DNA of 64,000 bases from Selaginella moellendorffii (GCF_000143415.4 NW_003314282.1:412791-476790), one strand, 5' to 3'; shown: positions 45,570-58,300, counted from the first letter of the stretch. Numbers and translations: made by a program. The notes: a model not told the origin generated them from the sequence alone.

Positions 45570-47150
45570 AACATTGCAGCGTGTCCCTAGATTGCCACCT
45601 TTTTCTTGTGTGCCTTACAAGAAAGATGGTGGTCTTTACTTCAATGCTTGCCACAATCAAAACACTTCCCCAATTTCATTTTGTCTATTTCTAGGATGTC
45701 ATTTCTTTCCACAGCTTCTTGTCTCTTGTTGCACTGGTCCCAATAGAGTTGTTTCCAATACAATTAAATAGCATGATCTTTTGTGAAGGTTGGATCTGTC
45801 CAACAATATGCTCTGGTCTTCGAAAACACCCTTCAACCTCATGAAATTATTGGTTGGCATTGAGTGCTACCACCATTGCCTTTCGAATAGAAGCTGGTTT
45901 TGCCTAAGCTACATCTGCTGCTAAAGTCGTTGGAAGGGAAACAATATAACATTGTGTGAGTACTTCCCATTATCTCGTACTGATTTCGGAGCTAAGCTTT
46001 GTTGAAGGTTTGAAGATCTTGCTTTTGCTTCTTGTATTGCAAGTCACAAAGCTTGTTGAATGGTGATTCAATCATTAGTGTCAAGATAAATGTCTCTTCT
46101 AGCATCTTCTTGAATTGTGGCCAAGAGGGAAAGATCTTTACTTGCTCCAGACAATAGAACCATTCCGAAGCAAGCTCCTTCAAGTACATAGCAGTGAATG
46201 GAACCTTCTTATGGTTCTTCTTCTTCATAAAGACAAAGTTCCTTTCCAATTACCTGATCCATTCTTACAGCTTCAATTGGTCATTTGCCCCATTGTATTG
46301 ATCCACTAGAAATTTCTCTTGATGTTTGAGGACCCCAACCCAAGATCCTTTTGCCTACCATAAGATCCGCCTGACACATCTTGTCAAGGAGATCCTCATA
46401 CCAGGGTGTCTACTCAATTATTGGTAGCAACCGAGAACTAGAATTGACAAAACCTTCCTCCTCTGAAGATGATCTTTATAGGTCCCCCTCCTTCAAGCCA
46501 TGCAGCCTGGATTCCACTTGCTCAAGAAGCCTGAACTATTTGTCACTGATCTGTTGCAACACCAATACTGTGGCACTCTAGTTTTGCTCCAAAGACTACA
46601 AGGTTTGTTGGAGTTGACCTTGCCAACTCACTAATTGCTTATGATTCTTGAGATATTGCTTGAAGTGCTCCCTTCAACTCACTCACCAATTCCCCGGTGA
46701 TAGCATGTTGTGACGATTCCTTCAAGTCTGGAACAACGTTGATGCTTGATTTGCCCCCCTCCTCTTGTTGATCTTGTGATTTCTTGATCGCCCACGGCAT
46801 GGCACTTATCTTTGGATCCTTGCCATACCACACCGCCAAAGACAAAAACTTGACTGCCCACAAAAAAACCCTACAACGGAGGACAGATCCTAGATCGCAA
46901 TGAAACTTATTACAATGGAAATCACTAAGAATAGGAGGTAATTGGCATGGTAGATCTATCACTTTCAGCTCTTGGTTACGCCCACTGAAAGGAACAACTT
47001 CAATACCAAATGTAAAGAGTGAATTGTAGTATTGATCACTCCCTGAATCAAAGGGAATACAAGAAGGAGAATGAATAGAAAAAGAGGAAGGAGAGAAGGG
47101 AAGATATGGAAAAAGAAAAATGAAAAACCTCCATTGCTTGTCCATATACT
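45570..47150 (-). pseudogene. Ty3-type gag remnant with zinc knuckle
   Basis: The minus strand at 45992-46249 encodes a retrotransposon gag core (FTAMYLKELASEWFYCLEQVKIFPSWPQFKKMLEETFI). A knuckle-like CFDCGKH...HLSCKAHKKK lies at about 45610-45675, downstream as expected. The upstream part (46640-46860) holds QDQQEEGGKSSINVVPDLKESSQ. Several stops separate the pieces. A different lineage from A and C by sequence. Confidence 0.6.
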
Positions 47151-47285
47151 ATCCATTTTTAATGTATGTCTAAAATGGCAACATCAAAGGCAGTCTTAAA
47201 TCCCATTAAGATCTGCAAAAATGCAAATGAATACCCAAGACTCAATCACAAAGACCATATCTTCAACTATCCATATTGCATTAAC

Positions 47286-47490
47286 ATGTAAGCGATTAAA
47301 TTTTCCATTTTACTTTAGTCACTTAACCTCAACTTTGACCACTTGGAGGAGTTTCACTCACAACCTCCATAAATTCTATTCTAGACTTGGGGACTTGCTA
47401 GCCCCAAGAATGGCATCCGTGCCACTTGACTTTCGCACTTTGTCAAAGTGCTCCATGTGTCCAATCCCAAGATCAACACTCAAAAGTACC
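47286..47490 (-). repeat. Inverted fragment of a B-type LTR (3' end)
   Basis: The plus strand begins GTAAGCGATTAAATTTTCCA and reads collinearly with the reverse complement of 11333 back to about 11130 (...CTTGGAGGAGT...CCTCCATAA...GCTAGCCCC). Confidence 0.75.
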
Positions 47491-47519
47491 ACCGACCATG
47501 ACGACAGAAAGTCAGTACA

Positions 47520-47860
47520 GTTGGTTCCCTTTATCGTTCCCACTTGAGCTAGTTGAGAAACTGGTCAATGACCATGTACTTAAATCGGATAAACATAAGG
47601 TAGGAACCCTATGTGTTTCTTGTTGAGCATACTCGGCCTAGTTTGAGAAATTCCTGTCATTGTCTTGCACTTGTTAGTATCAAGAACCCCCGCGTATTGA
47701 GATTAGTCCCTCAATATCGTTGAATGATAACTTACCGTGTCTGCCAAACACCCTCACTATTATGTCCTTTGTATTAGTCTCATTTTAGTCCCAAATGCTA
47801 TTTATAGAAAGTGTCTAGATTCACTCATTTGGCATACCTACGGAATGTAAAGATCAGCCT
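47520..47860 (-). repeat. Repeat E, copy 2
   Basis: Inverted relative to 30370-30705 and better preserved (more C retained). Sits between two B-type LTR pieces of opposite orientation. Confidence 0.7.
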
Positions 47861-47959
47861 GAACACAATGGTGTTCATCCCGTATCCAAATTTGCAATCT
47901 AAGGATATTTCATATTTAGTAAGTTTCAGACTTGTCCCAGAGACTAACTCCTGGTATTA

Positions 47960-48664
47960 GGGGAGGCTTGGGGTGAGAGCCCAAAGCATGTGTCCCTCGG
48001 GGGGGGGGGATGTGGGGGGTTCCAAATGTATAGTAGGGATAATGGTTGGAATGTATATCCGACTATCTGAGACATTAGTTTGGTTCTCATTGGGCTGTGT
48101 CACTCCTTGTTTTGCGTCCGGCTTGGGTCTAAACCCAAGCTCCACGCTGCTCTAGTCGGTGGGGTACCCTCCTCCTTGCGTTAGGCCACCGGTATGCCAA
48201 AATTGTGCCAGACTCCATCTGACACCATTTTGTGTGCAAGTGCTAGATACGGGGAGCTGGTGCTCGTGGGATTGTACTGGACCCTCGTTCGTAGCGCAAT
48301 GGGCTTAAAGTTCGGCTCCAAATTCAGGTGCGTTACACATATGGTATGGAAGTCCTAAAAGACAGTGGGACTTAGTGGTTGGGCCTGTGAGCCTTGACCC
48401 AGTGGCAGTGTCAGTGAATACAACCATGGACAAAAAGGGATTTAGTGGGGATTGGAAAAAGGACATTGGGGAAGGCTATTCTCCATGTCTATGGGCATCC
48501 TAAGGATGCTAAAGAGTGTCCAAGATGACCACTCATGGACGGATGGCCTAGTTGGTGAAAGATGGGACTGTGATGCAAGTGGTGCTAAACCACAAATGTG
48601 GCAAAGTTGAATGGACATGGCCTTAGTGTAATAGGCCATCACATGGAAAATTTAGTCGCTTACA
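47960..48664 (+). repeat. B/C-type LTR fragment, internally deleted
   Basis: 48340-48664 follows B LTR 10820-11333 (GTGGGACTTAGTGGT, CATCCTAAGGATGCTAA, ending TTTAGTCGCTTACA) with about 180 bases missing near the end. 47975-48045 matches the CCCAAAGC...ATAGTAGGG LTR segment and includes a run of ten G. Confidence 0.72.
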
Positions 48665-49009
48665 TTGCCAGACCCACAAGACGAAGTGACAATAGTGGCC
48701 GGCAGGAGGAGCAGCTACATACCTGTATTGACTTCGTTGCCTACTCCTCCACCATCACTTGCTACAGTTTGCGGAAACACCAATATTGAATACAAGATCT
48801 CGTGGAGGGCACTGAAAAGTTGTGAGTCTTAAGTTTGTTCCACACTTTTTTGCAGTCTCTTAAATTATGTTTAGCACGTCTTTGTGAGTCATCACTTGAT
48901 TTTTGACATTCTTCTTTTTTGTCATGTATTTTTCTCACATTTTGTATCTCCCAAACAAAAAAGACTAAACCCCACTTTCTTGGTTTTAGGAGGGTTCTTG
49001 CATTGTGAG

Positions 49010-49385
49010 CGGATCAATCCTGAGGCTCTTCAAATTTTCTGGTAGAGTCTTCCTTGTGGCCTCTGCAAACTCCCTAATGGCCTTCTCTTGTTGAAAAGCA
49101 AGCTGCTAGTCCATATCCATTTCCACTAAACCAGGTCTAGAATTTCTAGTGGTGACTACAATATGTAGAAATAAACCAGCATCACATAGACAGTACCAGC
49201 GCTTGATCCCACAAGTGCAACGACTGGAACTTGCCATCAAACTGGTGGAGCAACGATGGCAGCCCAAGTACAAGCCAAGCTAACCATTATGAACATAGCC
49301 AAAATGCCGCCGTCGTCAATCCAATCACCAGCCAAAGGTATTGTTGAGGGAGTGAGAAATCCACGGAATAATATCACCACCGGCT
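49010..49385 (-). pseudogene. Third, decayed copy of the multipass membrane protein gene
   Basis: The minus strand parallels the C-terminal half of the gene at 24.9 kb: GFLTPSTIPLAGDWIDDGG (for LLTPVIQLPDKWYDGPG), then AMFIMVSLACTWAAIVAPPV, VYVMLVYFYILQSPLEIL and a broken charged tail. Stops and small indels interrupt it. It is diverged from both copies of the inverted duplication, so it is an older paralogue. Confidence 0.6.
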
Positions 49386-49985
49386 CTTTCTTCTGTTTCC
49401 AGGTTGGCATTCCCAAGGAGCTCTCTTCATGCATGTTGACGTGGCCAGCCCGTTCCTTGTTCTGAGCGCTTGTTGTCTTGTACAGAGATTGACTAGATTT
49501 GCTATTTCCATGTGTTTGGCAGGCTAGCAGCATCCCTACGTCATGGTTTCCCTGGATCACGGGGAAATCTGTTCCAGCTCTTCCCACTCATCCCACAATA
49601 CCGAGTGGCTTTGCTGCCGGAGTAACATCATGCTCAAAGGACATAGTTGGAAGCAGTCTTTGTCAGAGGAAAGCCTCGAGCTGTTCAAGAAGGAAATTCT
49701 TCCCTCTGAAAGGGTCTAGCGGTTTGTGTCTAGAGATCTCGATGAGCTCTGGCGAATTGCTGCCTCTGATTATAAAGGTACGTTCCTTGAATTCAGGTTT
49801 TCGCTTGACACTGTGATCTGTAGGCATGAGCTCAAAGTATTCTCTAGTGAGGTTGATCGTTTTAAAAACCACTGCCGAGTACCAGAATGGCATTAACTCG
49901 ATCGTCTGATCAACAGGTGCCTACTTTTCATATGGATTGTGGCTAGGATCAAATGCCAACCAGAATGTCAATTTGTTTTATTCTA

Positions 49986-50305
49986 TTAGCAAAAGGCCAG
50001 GCCAAGAGCTCCCAATCTCGGAATGCTTGAAAGCTTCATAGGTTGCTCTCCATCATCCTCGCCTACAATAAACCGAGAACATGAATAAGTAAAAGCATGC
50101 ACCTACCAAATGCATCAGTGATTTGTTGATGAAGAACATGCACTATATCTAGCAGTTTCTCCAGAACAAATCGCACTTTTACCAGGACTTTTTCTTCAAT
50201 AGCTTTGAAGGTAACGTGAGCCGAGGAAGCAGAACAAGAAATGCAAGAGCTCAAACACAGCAGTACGTTCAAAAAACTAAAACTTTTGGCTCTTGGAATC
50301 GTCAT
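49986..50305 (-). CDS. Possible small secreted protein, 2 exons, family unknown
   Basis: ATG at 50305 opens MTIPRAKSFSFLNVLLCLSSCISCSASS, a signal-peptide-like start, followed by KAIEEKVLVKVRFVLEKLLDIVHVLHQQITDAFG. A possible 44-bp intron (50063-50106, GTAGGTGC...TTGTAG) joins to EDDGEQPMKLSSIPRLGALGLAFC and a TAA at 49986-49988, 91 residues in all. A degenerate copy of this region lies at 51.79-52.46 kb. It could be the 5' part of a longer, broken gene whose coding-like residues continue at 49663-49893 (REYFELMPTDHSVKRKPEFKERTF). Confidence 0.35.
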
Positions 50306-50599
50306 GGTACTTTTGTGGAGCTCCACGAACTCCGTGCTTCGTTTGGAGGAAGATTGAAGAGAGTTGTCCTCTTTAACCATTCTATTATTGCCAACCTTTC
50401 CTCGGTGACTGCCTGGGAATTTGCACTGAATTTAATTTACGTGTCTCCCGAGCGCGCGATAAGCTGTATCAAGATCTTCCTTGGTCTTTCAACCCTTTAC
50501 GCGCAAACAAAGAAGAGGTAAGAAAAACTGCTTACTAGTAAATATTTGTTTTTTTCTCATGCAGCTCACAGCATCCCAGATCAAAGAGGAAATGGAAAG

Positions 50600-51780
50600 G
50601 TAACTGGTGCTGCATCGATGTAACGATGTTTAAAACTAGAGCAGCTGGTTGATGCATTTGGTTTTTTCGACATGCAGAGCTCACCATGGATTCGGGGGTT
50701 GGAGAATGGGCTAGTACTGGGTGAGTTGTTATTTCTTCAAACTTTGGTTTCCATTCTAACCATGAGAATCTATACAGATCTACCCATATAACACTTCATC
50801 ACGCCAATCAAGCAGTGCCCGAGAATATATTGGACCTCCTGGTTTGGCTGAACCTCCTCATAAGAGCCTTTCCGTTCACCGAATCCATCGCTACCGCCAG
50901 CAACGAGCTCTATTAGTTATGAACATTTGCTGCAATCTATCGCTGCTGCCAGCAACGAGCTCCATTAGATACGAGCATGAGGCAAGTTCGTTTGTTAGAA
51001 TAGTTCTCGTCTTTATCATCGTGCTGCAGTGCAGGCTTCCTTCTCTACTGCAACTCAGCACAGACCTCGTCCTCTACCAAAAGATGTTTGGCAGGGTGCA
51101 TCGAACGCTACCGTGTTTACGCTTGATTTCTCTGCCTCGGGTGGAATGATGACCTTGTTCTAGTTGTTTAAGGACAAACAAGTCAACCTCATCGGTCTGT
51201 GGGGACGTCGGTTTGTAAGCACGGTTTGGTGGATTACTTTACTTGGATGTCAATCCGTGCTGCGATGGTTCTGGACCGTCCACTTTCCGAGGAATCTGCG
51301 TTTGCCCGTGAGAGTGATGGATACATACAACGAAGACAAGCACGACTGACGCAGCAGGCATTCTCGCTCCAGCTACTGGACCAGTGACTGCCACAGTCTC
51401 CGTCAACAGCCCTGAGGCACTCATCCAATCTTGAGGCGATGATCCAAAGCAAGCTGTGGAAACCGCGCTGTCCATCGCCGAAATCATCCAGACCACCAAC
51501 CAGAAGCTCCAAAAATATAGAAGTATCTTAAGAGCGATTGGACGTAACTCTCACGAGTCTGGCAGTGGTGTCCTCTGGAGCTGGTTCGGGAGCTGAGTAC
51601 AAAAGACTTACAGCAATATACCGTAAACGGTAACCCAATTGTGTACTTCCACGGCCGAGTAGCCCACAATGTTCAGTTTGGATATGGTGACGTCATCATA
51701 TAAACTTGTTCTCGTCTCACTTTAATTTTGCAGTTGAAAGTCTTATGCAAAACAATAAAGACAAATGGGCTAAAATCCGT
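50600..51780 (+). other. Coding-like debris, no assigned gene
   Basis: Plus-strand pieces in different frames look protein-like: WQGASNATVFTLDFSASGG near 51090-51150, SIAEIIQTTNQKLQKYRSIL near 51465-51535, and DLQQYTVNGNPIVYFHGRVA... ending at a TAA near 51702. Stops and frame changes separate them. I do not recognise the family. Confidence 0.3.
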
Positions 51781-51789
51781 GGCATATTT

Positions 51790-52460
51790 TCTTGAGTCTT
51801 GAAACCACTACCGAGCATTGGAATGGCATCAACTAGATCATTTGATCAATAGGTGCCTTACTTTTAAAAGATTTTTGGCTAGAATCAAATTCCAATGCTC
51901 CATCTTGCATTTCTTGTTCTGTGTGCTCTAGTGACTGCCTCGGAATCCGTTCCTAGTGTACACAAGAAGGATGAGCTTCTTGCTCTAAACACAGCAAGAA
52001 CCAAAAACTTTTGGCTCTTGGGATTCTCATGATAAATTTGTTGTCTGTGGCTGCTTGCTTTGGATAGATATGCAATGGCATTGGGAGGAAGATCGATTAA
52101 AGCAAGTTGCTCACCTTTGATGAACTAATTTTGAAGAAACCACTAAAAGTACACTTTTAACCATTTTATTTAAAGCTATTGTCCCTCTAGTAAATTGTAA
52201 TAAATCATTTTCCTTCAAGCTCCATGTTTGAGATTTATTCTCATTTTCTGTAAACTAATGAAGCTGTCAAGTGTTCCTAAATTGGAAGCTCTCATTATGT
52301 TAATATAATAAACCAAATCGACATTATGGTATGAATTTTATTGTTATTTGCAGGTCTCCAAGTTATATTCCTCTACAGGCGTGATAATTTGTATCAAGGT
52401 TTTCCTTTTTCTGTCAAACAGCTCAGATAAAAGAGGAAATGAAAAAGTAGCTGGCATAGA
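51790..52460 (-). repeat. Degenerate duplicate of 49860-50600
   Basis: Shared blocks in the same order and orientation: CATTGGAATGGCATCAACTAGATCATTTGATCAATAGGTGCC against 49885-49920, the AAACTTTTGGCTCTTGG block against 50280-50300, and CAGATAAAAGAGGAAATG against 50575-50600. C-to-T decayed. Confidence 0.55.
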
Positions 52461-52559
52461 TAGTGGTGGGAATGTTCACATGTTCAACTTTGAGTTATTA
52501 CTAGTTTAATGCTAATAAATCTTCTAAATATTGGATTGGTACATTTTTACGTTTTTATA

Positions 52560-53215
52560 TATCACTATTGCTGAAACAAGTATAGTGAGCTTCAGCTACA
52601 AGTTCCTTGTCATATCCTTCACCATCTTGGTTTTTCTCTTCTCTACCAGCTTTTCTGGGATTCCTTGAAGTGGTAGGATTGGTAAGAGGAGAGCCATATA
52701 ATCCTGTATTGGCTATGAAATGTTGTAAGTTGGCCTTTCTGAGGAACAAAGCCTGATAGATTGTTCTAGGAGACATTGAAGCTGTAGAGAGTATTTAGCA
52801 AAAGAGAGTTTGGAATAGTTCTGCTCAATGTGTTCTTTGAAATGTCGAAAATAGATGTTATCAAGCTTTCCAATGGACTCTGGAGTTGGGCTTGATAGGA
52901 GGTTATGAGAAAGATCCATCTTGAGTAGACTGCACATGTCACCAATGCTTCGCTTCCATATGGCAATATCGTCAGGAGCATATTGGATGAACCATAGTGT
53001 ATAAATGCTTCTGCAATGTCAGAACAGATCACTATGTTACTGGAGCAGATAGTGGCATGATTCTGATGTATATCAAGACGTGAGACTTCAGGATGCAATA
53101 CAGCTTTAGTTTAGGGTTTTCTTGAGAAATGTGGAGTGGCTCAGGTAAATTAGACTTATCGGAAAAGGGTTGAGCAACTTCAATTTTTTTGTTGTTACAT
53201 GAAAATGTGTTCTCC
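52560..53215 (-). pseudogene. LRR receptor-kinase ectodomain remnant
   Basis: The minus strand in several frames encodes leucine-rich repeat residues: LLKMDLSHNLLSSPTPESIGKL, IFDISKNTLSRTIPNSLLLNTLYSFNVS, then HFIANTGLYGSPLTNPTTSRN, which parallels the GN.GLCG.PL motif ending LRR ectodomains. Upstream (53000-53100) LDIHQNHATI looks like another repeat. No transmembrane or kinase part is seen. A dead fragment. Confidence 0.55.
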
Positions 53216-53229
53216 AATTATGGAGGCGA

Positions 53230-53990
53230 AGCTTAACAAGAAGATGCTTCTTGGGATTGTATTTGGAAGAGATTGACCACCAGCAGTGATACCTCTAGAG
53301 GATGTAGCAAGGATGACTTTAGAGCAAAGCCAACTATATCATAAGCAACTGTATTAAAAGCGATATGAGGATTTTGAGTAGAAGGTCTTATTTGATAAAA
53401 GAGATGTCATGTGGTGTGTAGCTCCACTATCAAGAAGCTAGACACTTCCAAGTCTCAACATAATTTATGTGAACACTAGATAAGTCCTCAAAATTTAAAG
53501 TACCTTCCAAGAAATAATCATGGTCATTGTAGTTTATAATTGCAAGAGTGCCAACTAGTCTTTTTCATTTATGATTAGCTCTTCCCAAATGTCTTGAATA
53601 GCTTTTTCCTTGACATCCTTGCAACTAGAGCCATTGTCTCCTCTTCCTTCTGCTAATCCTTATTATCTTTAGGCTTGTTTTTAGCATCACTTAAACTTGT
53701 ATAATGGTGAATGTTGATGATGACCTCATCAAGATCTAGTTGTGTTTGAGTTTTCTAGAGCTCCAATTTGGCTTTTTAAAACCTTTTATTCAATCCAAGA
53801 ATCAACAAGGTTCCAATAGCATTTGAAAAACTTGATTGCATACTCTGATGAGAAGAGTTATACTCTCAATATAATCTTGAGCTTTTCCTTACCTACAATT
53901 TGTCATCTATTGAAATATACTCATCTCTATCACCCATGATCATTTACAATAGAATTGTTGAAGAGTGTATGGTGAGGATCTATATATAAT
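53230..53990 (-). pseudogene. Ty1/copia gag-protease remnant
   Basis: At about 53395-53450 the minus strand reads LDSGATHHMTSLLSNKTFY, the copia protease signature DSGA with its flanking HMT. Upstream sequence (53560-53990) has gag-like Lys/Glu-rich fragments. No long open frame; stops throughout. Confidence 0.6.
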
Positions 53991-53999
53991 TGCTTTTGA

Positions 54000-54780
54000 T
54001 ATGATCTATTTTCCCATTTTTAGTTTAAATTACTAATGTTTTCTATGTCCCTAAGCTTGCTTGTCATATTTTGTCTATCTCTAAGCTTTTAGGATAAGGA
54101 ATCTATATGTTTTTTCATAAGAAAAGAGTAAATTTTAATTTTAACACTACCTAAATAGCTCAAGCTATACAGATAAATGGACTTTATTATATTTCTTTAT
54201 ATGTTCTGATAGCTCTTACTGTTTCAATATCTAACAATTTAATATTATAGTTGTGGCACTTTCAGTTAGTATATGCAAGTTTTCATCATGTGAAACAGAT
54301 CTAATGGGCAAAAAAGGCAAGGACTTAAGGTACTGTTCCATTAGCATTAGTTCATACAAATATTTTGGATTCATCACTAAGTATTTCTTACTAATTATAG
54401 ATAACTTTAGTCATCACTTTTGTTTCTTCCTAAAATAAAATTGGAAACTCATAATTGGATTTAAATGGTGGAAACTAAGAAGGAAACTTCTTTGTGAACT
54501 CTTTGTGTTGATGGAGGTTAGGAATCACTTTCTACAAAGTTCTGAACCATCCTTGCTTCTTGAGGTGATATTCAATACTATATTATTACAAGCAAAACAA
54601 AGTTGTGGAGTGAAAGATGCTCACTATCTTGGATGTTTCTTGTGCAATGCCTAAAGCAATGAATGTTCTTTGCTTCTTCTAGATAGAGGTAGTCAATACT
54701 ATAGTACATGTTTAAAATGTGCTACTTACAAGAGCAATACATAATATAACACCTTCAAAATTATAAAACTATTGTTTAGG
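54000..54780. other. AT-rich DNA, no gene seen
   Basis: Only a 61-codon frame without motifs. Confidence 0.45.
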
Positions 54781-54785
54781 AAGTT

Positions 54786-55375
54786 GTTGCAACACATAAA
54801 TCCCTAAGTTCCAAAATGGGGCTGAAAGGGTGCCATATGGTAGTGGCCAAAGTAAAAGTCCAACAAGTGTAACATGTTTGAACTAAAAGTTCCAACTCGG
54901 AAAGTTGAGAGTGGGAATGAAAGTCCCAATGAAGTGTTTAAAGAACAAGCATAAAATAAATGAATCTCTAAAAAAGGGACATGAGAAGGACTAACACATG
55001 ACAAGTGTTATGGCAAGTGTTATAACATATGGAAGTGTCAGGACTGAATCCAAAAAGGAGTCTGAGAAGAGATGGAGTTCAGGATGAAATTCAAGATGGA
55101 ATCCAAAATAGAGTGTAAGAAGGAGTTCGAGATGGAATCTAAAATGGAGTTTAAAACCAAGACCAAAAAAGAGACTGAGATGGAGTTCAAAATTGGGTCT
55201 AAAACCAAGATTGAAACCAAGACTTGGCCTTTCTTGGCCAAATTGGCTCTATTCAAGTCCTCAAGGGTTTGGGAGACAGGCTTTCACCCTTAGATTTGGA
55301 TTCAGACTTTGTGTTAGACTTGGACTTAGTCTTGGTTTTAAATTTGAACTCAGACTTAGTCTCAGTCTCAACATA
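54786..55375. repeat. Decayed B-type LTR in fold-back arrangement
   Basis: 54786-55220 parallels the start of the B LTR (9572 onwards: AAATCCCTA..., GGCGCCACATGGTAGTGGCC now GGTGCCATATGGTAGTGGCC, then the GAGTCC-type array). From about 55225 the orientation flips: GGCCTTTCTTGGCCAAATTGGCTC and GGGAGACAGGCTTTCACCC are the reverse complement of 10325-10460. Heavily C-to-T changed. Confidence 0.7.
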
Positions 55376-55399
55376 AGTAGCAAAATGATTAAGAAACAC

Positions 55400-58300
55400 C
55401 TCCACATCTTAAAAATCACCTCAGGATGGCCACTCTATACCATTCACTTCACAACACTATAGAGCCCATCAGTCTCAAAGAGGTTGGTGTAAAAGTAATT
55501 GGTGCAAGAGTCTATTTATATAGAATTGGAAATGATTGTGACTGAAACTTGTATGTTGCTCTTTATGCAGTCTACAGTTGGGGCATTATACTGAGCATTT
55601 ACTTGTCTAAAATTCAGGTGAATTGCTAAGAATAATAGCACAAAATAATGCTTATGGTGAGAGAGTAAAGGTACATCAAATTGGAGCTAGCTAGTAGTTT
55701 GACTGCAGAACTATTGAGCCATGAGCAAGATTTATTGTTGATTCCCTAGATTTGGAAATAACTTAGTGCAAGCAATAATAAAAATTTGGTGGGTGTATTA
55801 AGACTTAATAGTAATTGATCAATTTGTAATTAGAAGAGAAGTTGATATTAATGAATCCAGATGAGTATTCATCACACATTAAGATAAGCCATATATTTTT
55901 TTAATGATCATATGCAGTGGCTTTGAATTAAATTTTATAATGAACTCTCTAAATAACCATTTAGCAATAACAAGATAATTGCCTTCTAGTAACCGTGTGT
56001 ATAGTCTAACTCTACTATTTCTTATAAAAATCAAGTATAATTATAATTTATAAGTAAAAAATTAATCTTATTGCATAGAAACCATTATATGTTAGAATAT
56101 TATAAATTAAAAATATAATATTAATCTAAATAAATATCTATAGTTAGATGGTAGAATATCCTAGAATATCCAAGCATCTTCTAGGTATATTTGCTCCTCT
56201 ATAGATTTGCTTATGGCATTTATAATAATACTAGAAACCCTAGTTAACAACACAATATCAAGGTTAAAATATTTTTAGCTGGACTTTTAAACAAAGAAGT
56301 GACGACATTCCCTGGTGGACATGTCCACAAGAACAATGTTTGCGTCACGATGTCACCGTGCTGCTACAAAACAGGTTTCATGCTTCTTGATCATGGATTC
56401 TAGAGCAGCATAGCTATGCTTCGCCACCTTACTTATCAATTCATTCCAGTGTCTTTTATGCGCCTCAACCATGAATTTTAAGCAGAATCCTTAAACACCA
56501 CGATGGAGCGCATTTGCCCGACACGAATTGCCAGTTCTATTGAATTGCAGTTTAGGGCTGATATGGGTGGTCTCATGACCTTTTCTAATAGCCGTCGGAT
56601 GAGATACAGTCGAGGATATATTTGGCGAAGGACAATCTAAGTTACCCTATGGAGCAGGGATTGTTGAGCCCAAATGGTGAGTATGATCTTGCTGATATCT
56701 ACGAGAGTTGGAACCTCAGTGGGCACTGGATTATACGGCGCCAGTTCTTGATAAATCTTGTTTGTCATTGCTTCACTATATATGGGTTCTATATGGGTGC
56801 CATATTTTGGCCCCCTGAGTTCCCCGAAGGAAGCGGAGCTTCTGCTTTGGTTCCTGTCTTCGTATCATGTAAGTGTTTCACTTTTTTCTCTCTCGAGACT
56901 GACAAGTGCGTCCATGCAGTATTTTTCTATGCCCTTTTGGGTCGAAAGAAAAGTAATGCATATGGTCTTCTTGTTGGAGGCACCAGCGGTTTTCTCAGTG
57001 GTGTGTGTTCCATAATGAGCACAAATCAATGGGTGATGCTTCCGCTGCTGGCGATATCATGCTGTGGACTTCTCACTCCGGTAATGCAACTTCCTGACAA
57101 ATGGTATGACGGGCCCGGATTGTTCAAGTTCATAGTGGTGTACATGACGATGATTACGAGTTGCATGGCTGCCTGTATTTTGGGCACCGTTGCTCCACCG
57201 CTGGGATGGCATAGACAAGCCCTTTTACTTGTGGGATCGATCGCTGCAATTGTCCACGGGATGTTGATTCATTTCTACATGTTGCAGTCTCCACTAGAAA
57301 TGCTATATGGTCGCTGCGATAGATTGGGAGAAATGGATATGGATGAGCGGCTTGCTGTGCGCCAAGAGAAGACCATTGAAGCTTTGAGGGAGTTTGCCAA
57401 GGCTACAGGGAATACTTTACCAAAAAATCTGAAGAGCCTCATAAAACCTCAGAGTTGTCATATCTGAGCATTTCCTCTGAATTGTCTAGCCTCATAAAAA
57501 GACAGTTTTCTAGAGATTTAAATGTCTTGAACTAATAAATTTATAGTTTCGTAAACTTTCCCACTCTTAGAAAGCTAGGCTGTGTAAACAAAAGTCCTAA
57601 ATTGACAACAGAATTGAATAACCACATGCTCCAAGCAAGCCTTCGTGAAGGCAACTGCTTCCACGGCAACGGATACGAGCATTCTTCTCATTCCCAGCAT
57701 TGGCCCAGCAAGTTCACGTCACAAACGTTTTAGAAAACGAAAAGATTGCGGCGGCGACTGATCATCCAGAGGGTCAATTCTCCCGGTGAAGAATACCCCT
57801 TGAAATCGTAAAAAGAAAAAATAAACAAGATCGCGCTAACGGACTTTCAGCTTTCTGAATGACGTATGATAACGCAGCTTTCCGACTCATAGAGCTCCAG
57901 ATGTGCGTGGACAATTTCATCGAGCCGTGCAGTCAGCATGTCTGAGTAGCACAGACATGCAGCGCAGATCAGCTTGGCCAGGCGGCTCGTCCTGTAATCC
58001 CCGACAGTTAGTCGACGTGGCTGAGCCCTCGAATAGTTTGCCTGCTCCTAAATGTTTCCTGTTTCCATTTCTTCCAGTGCCACTAGACTGGAATCGCAAT
58101 CGAATAAACGTCCCACTCTAAGATCTTCCACGAGTAACTCTTGGTTTTACTTCCTCCTCTCGAGAGCTATTGCAACTCCTCGTGGTTCTAAGCGTGACGA
58201 GGGACTTTTTCGTGGCACAAGTTAACGTCACAGGTTCCATGCGCTCTCGAGAAGACAGGTCCGAAGAAGGCTGACTTTGGGAGGTTGTTCGTCTTCTCTC

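Noticed and set aside
49499-49590. Minus-strand GNHD motif suggesting a metallophosphoesterase
   Set aside because: Only the four residues GNHD within a 116-codon frame that elsewhere matches the decayed membrane-protein copy; the other phosphoesterase motifs are absent.
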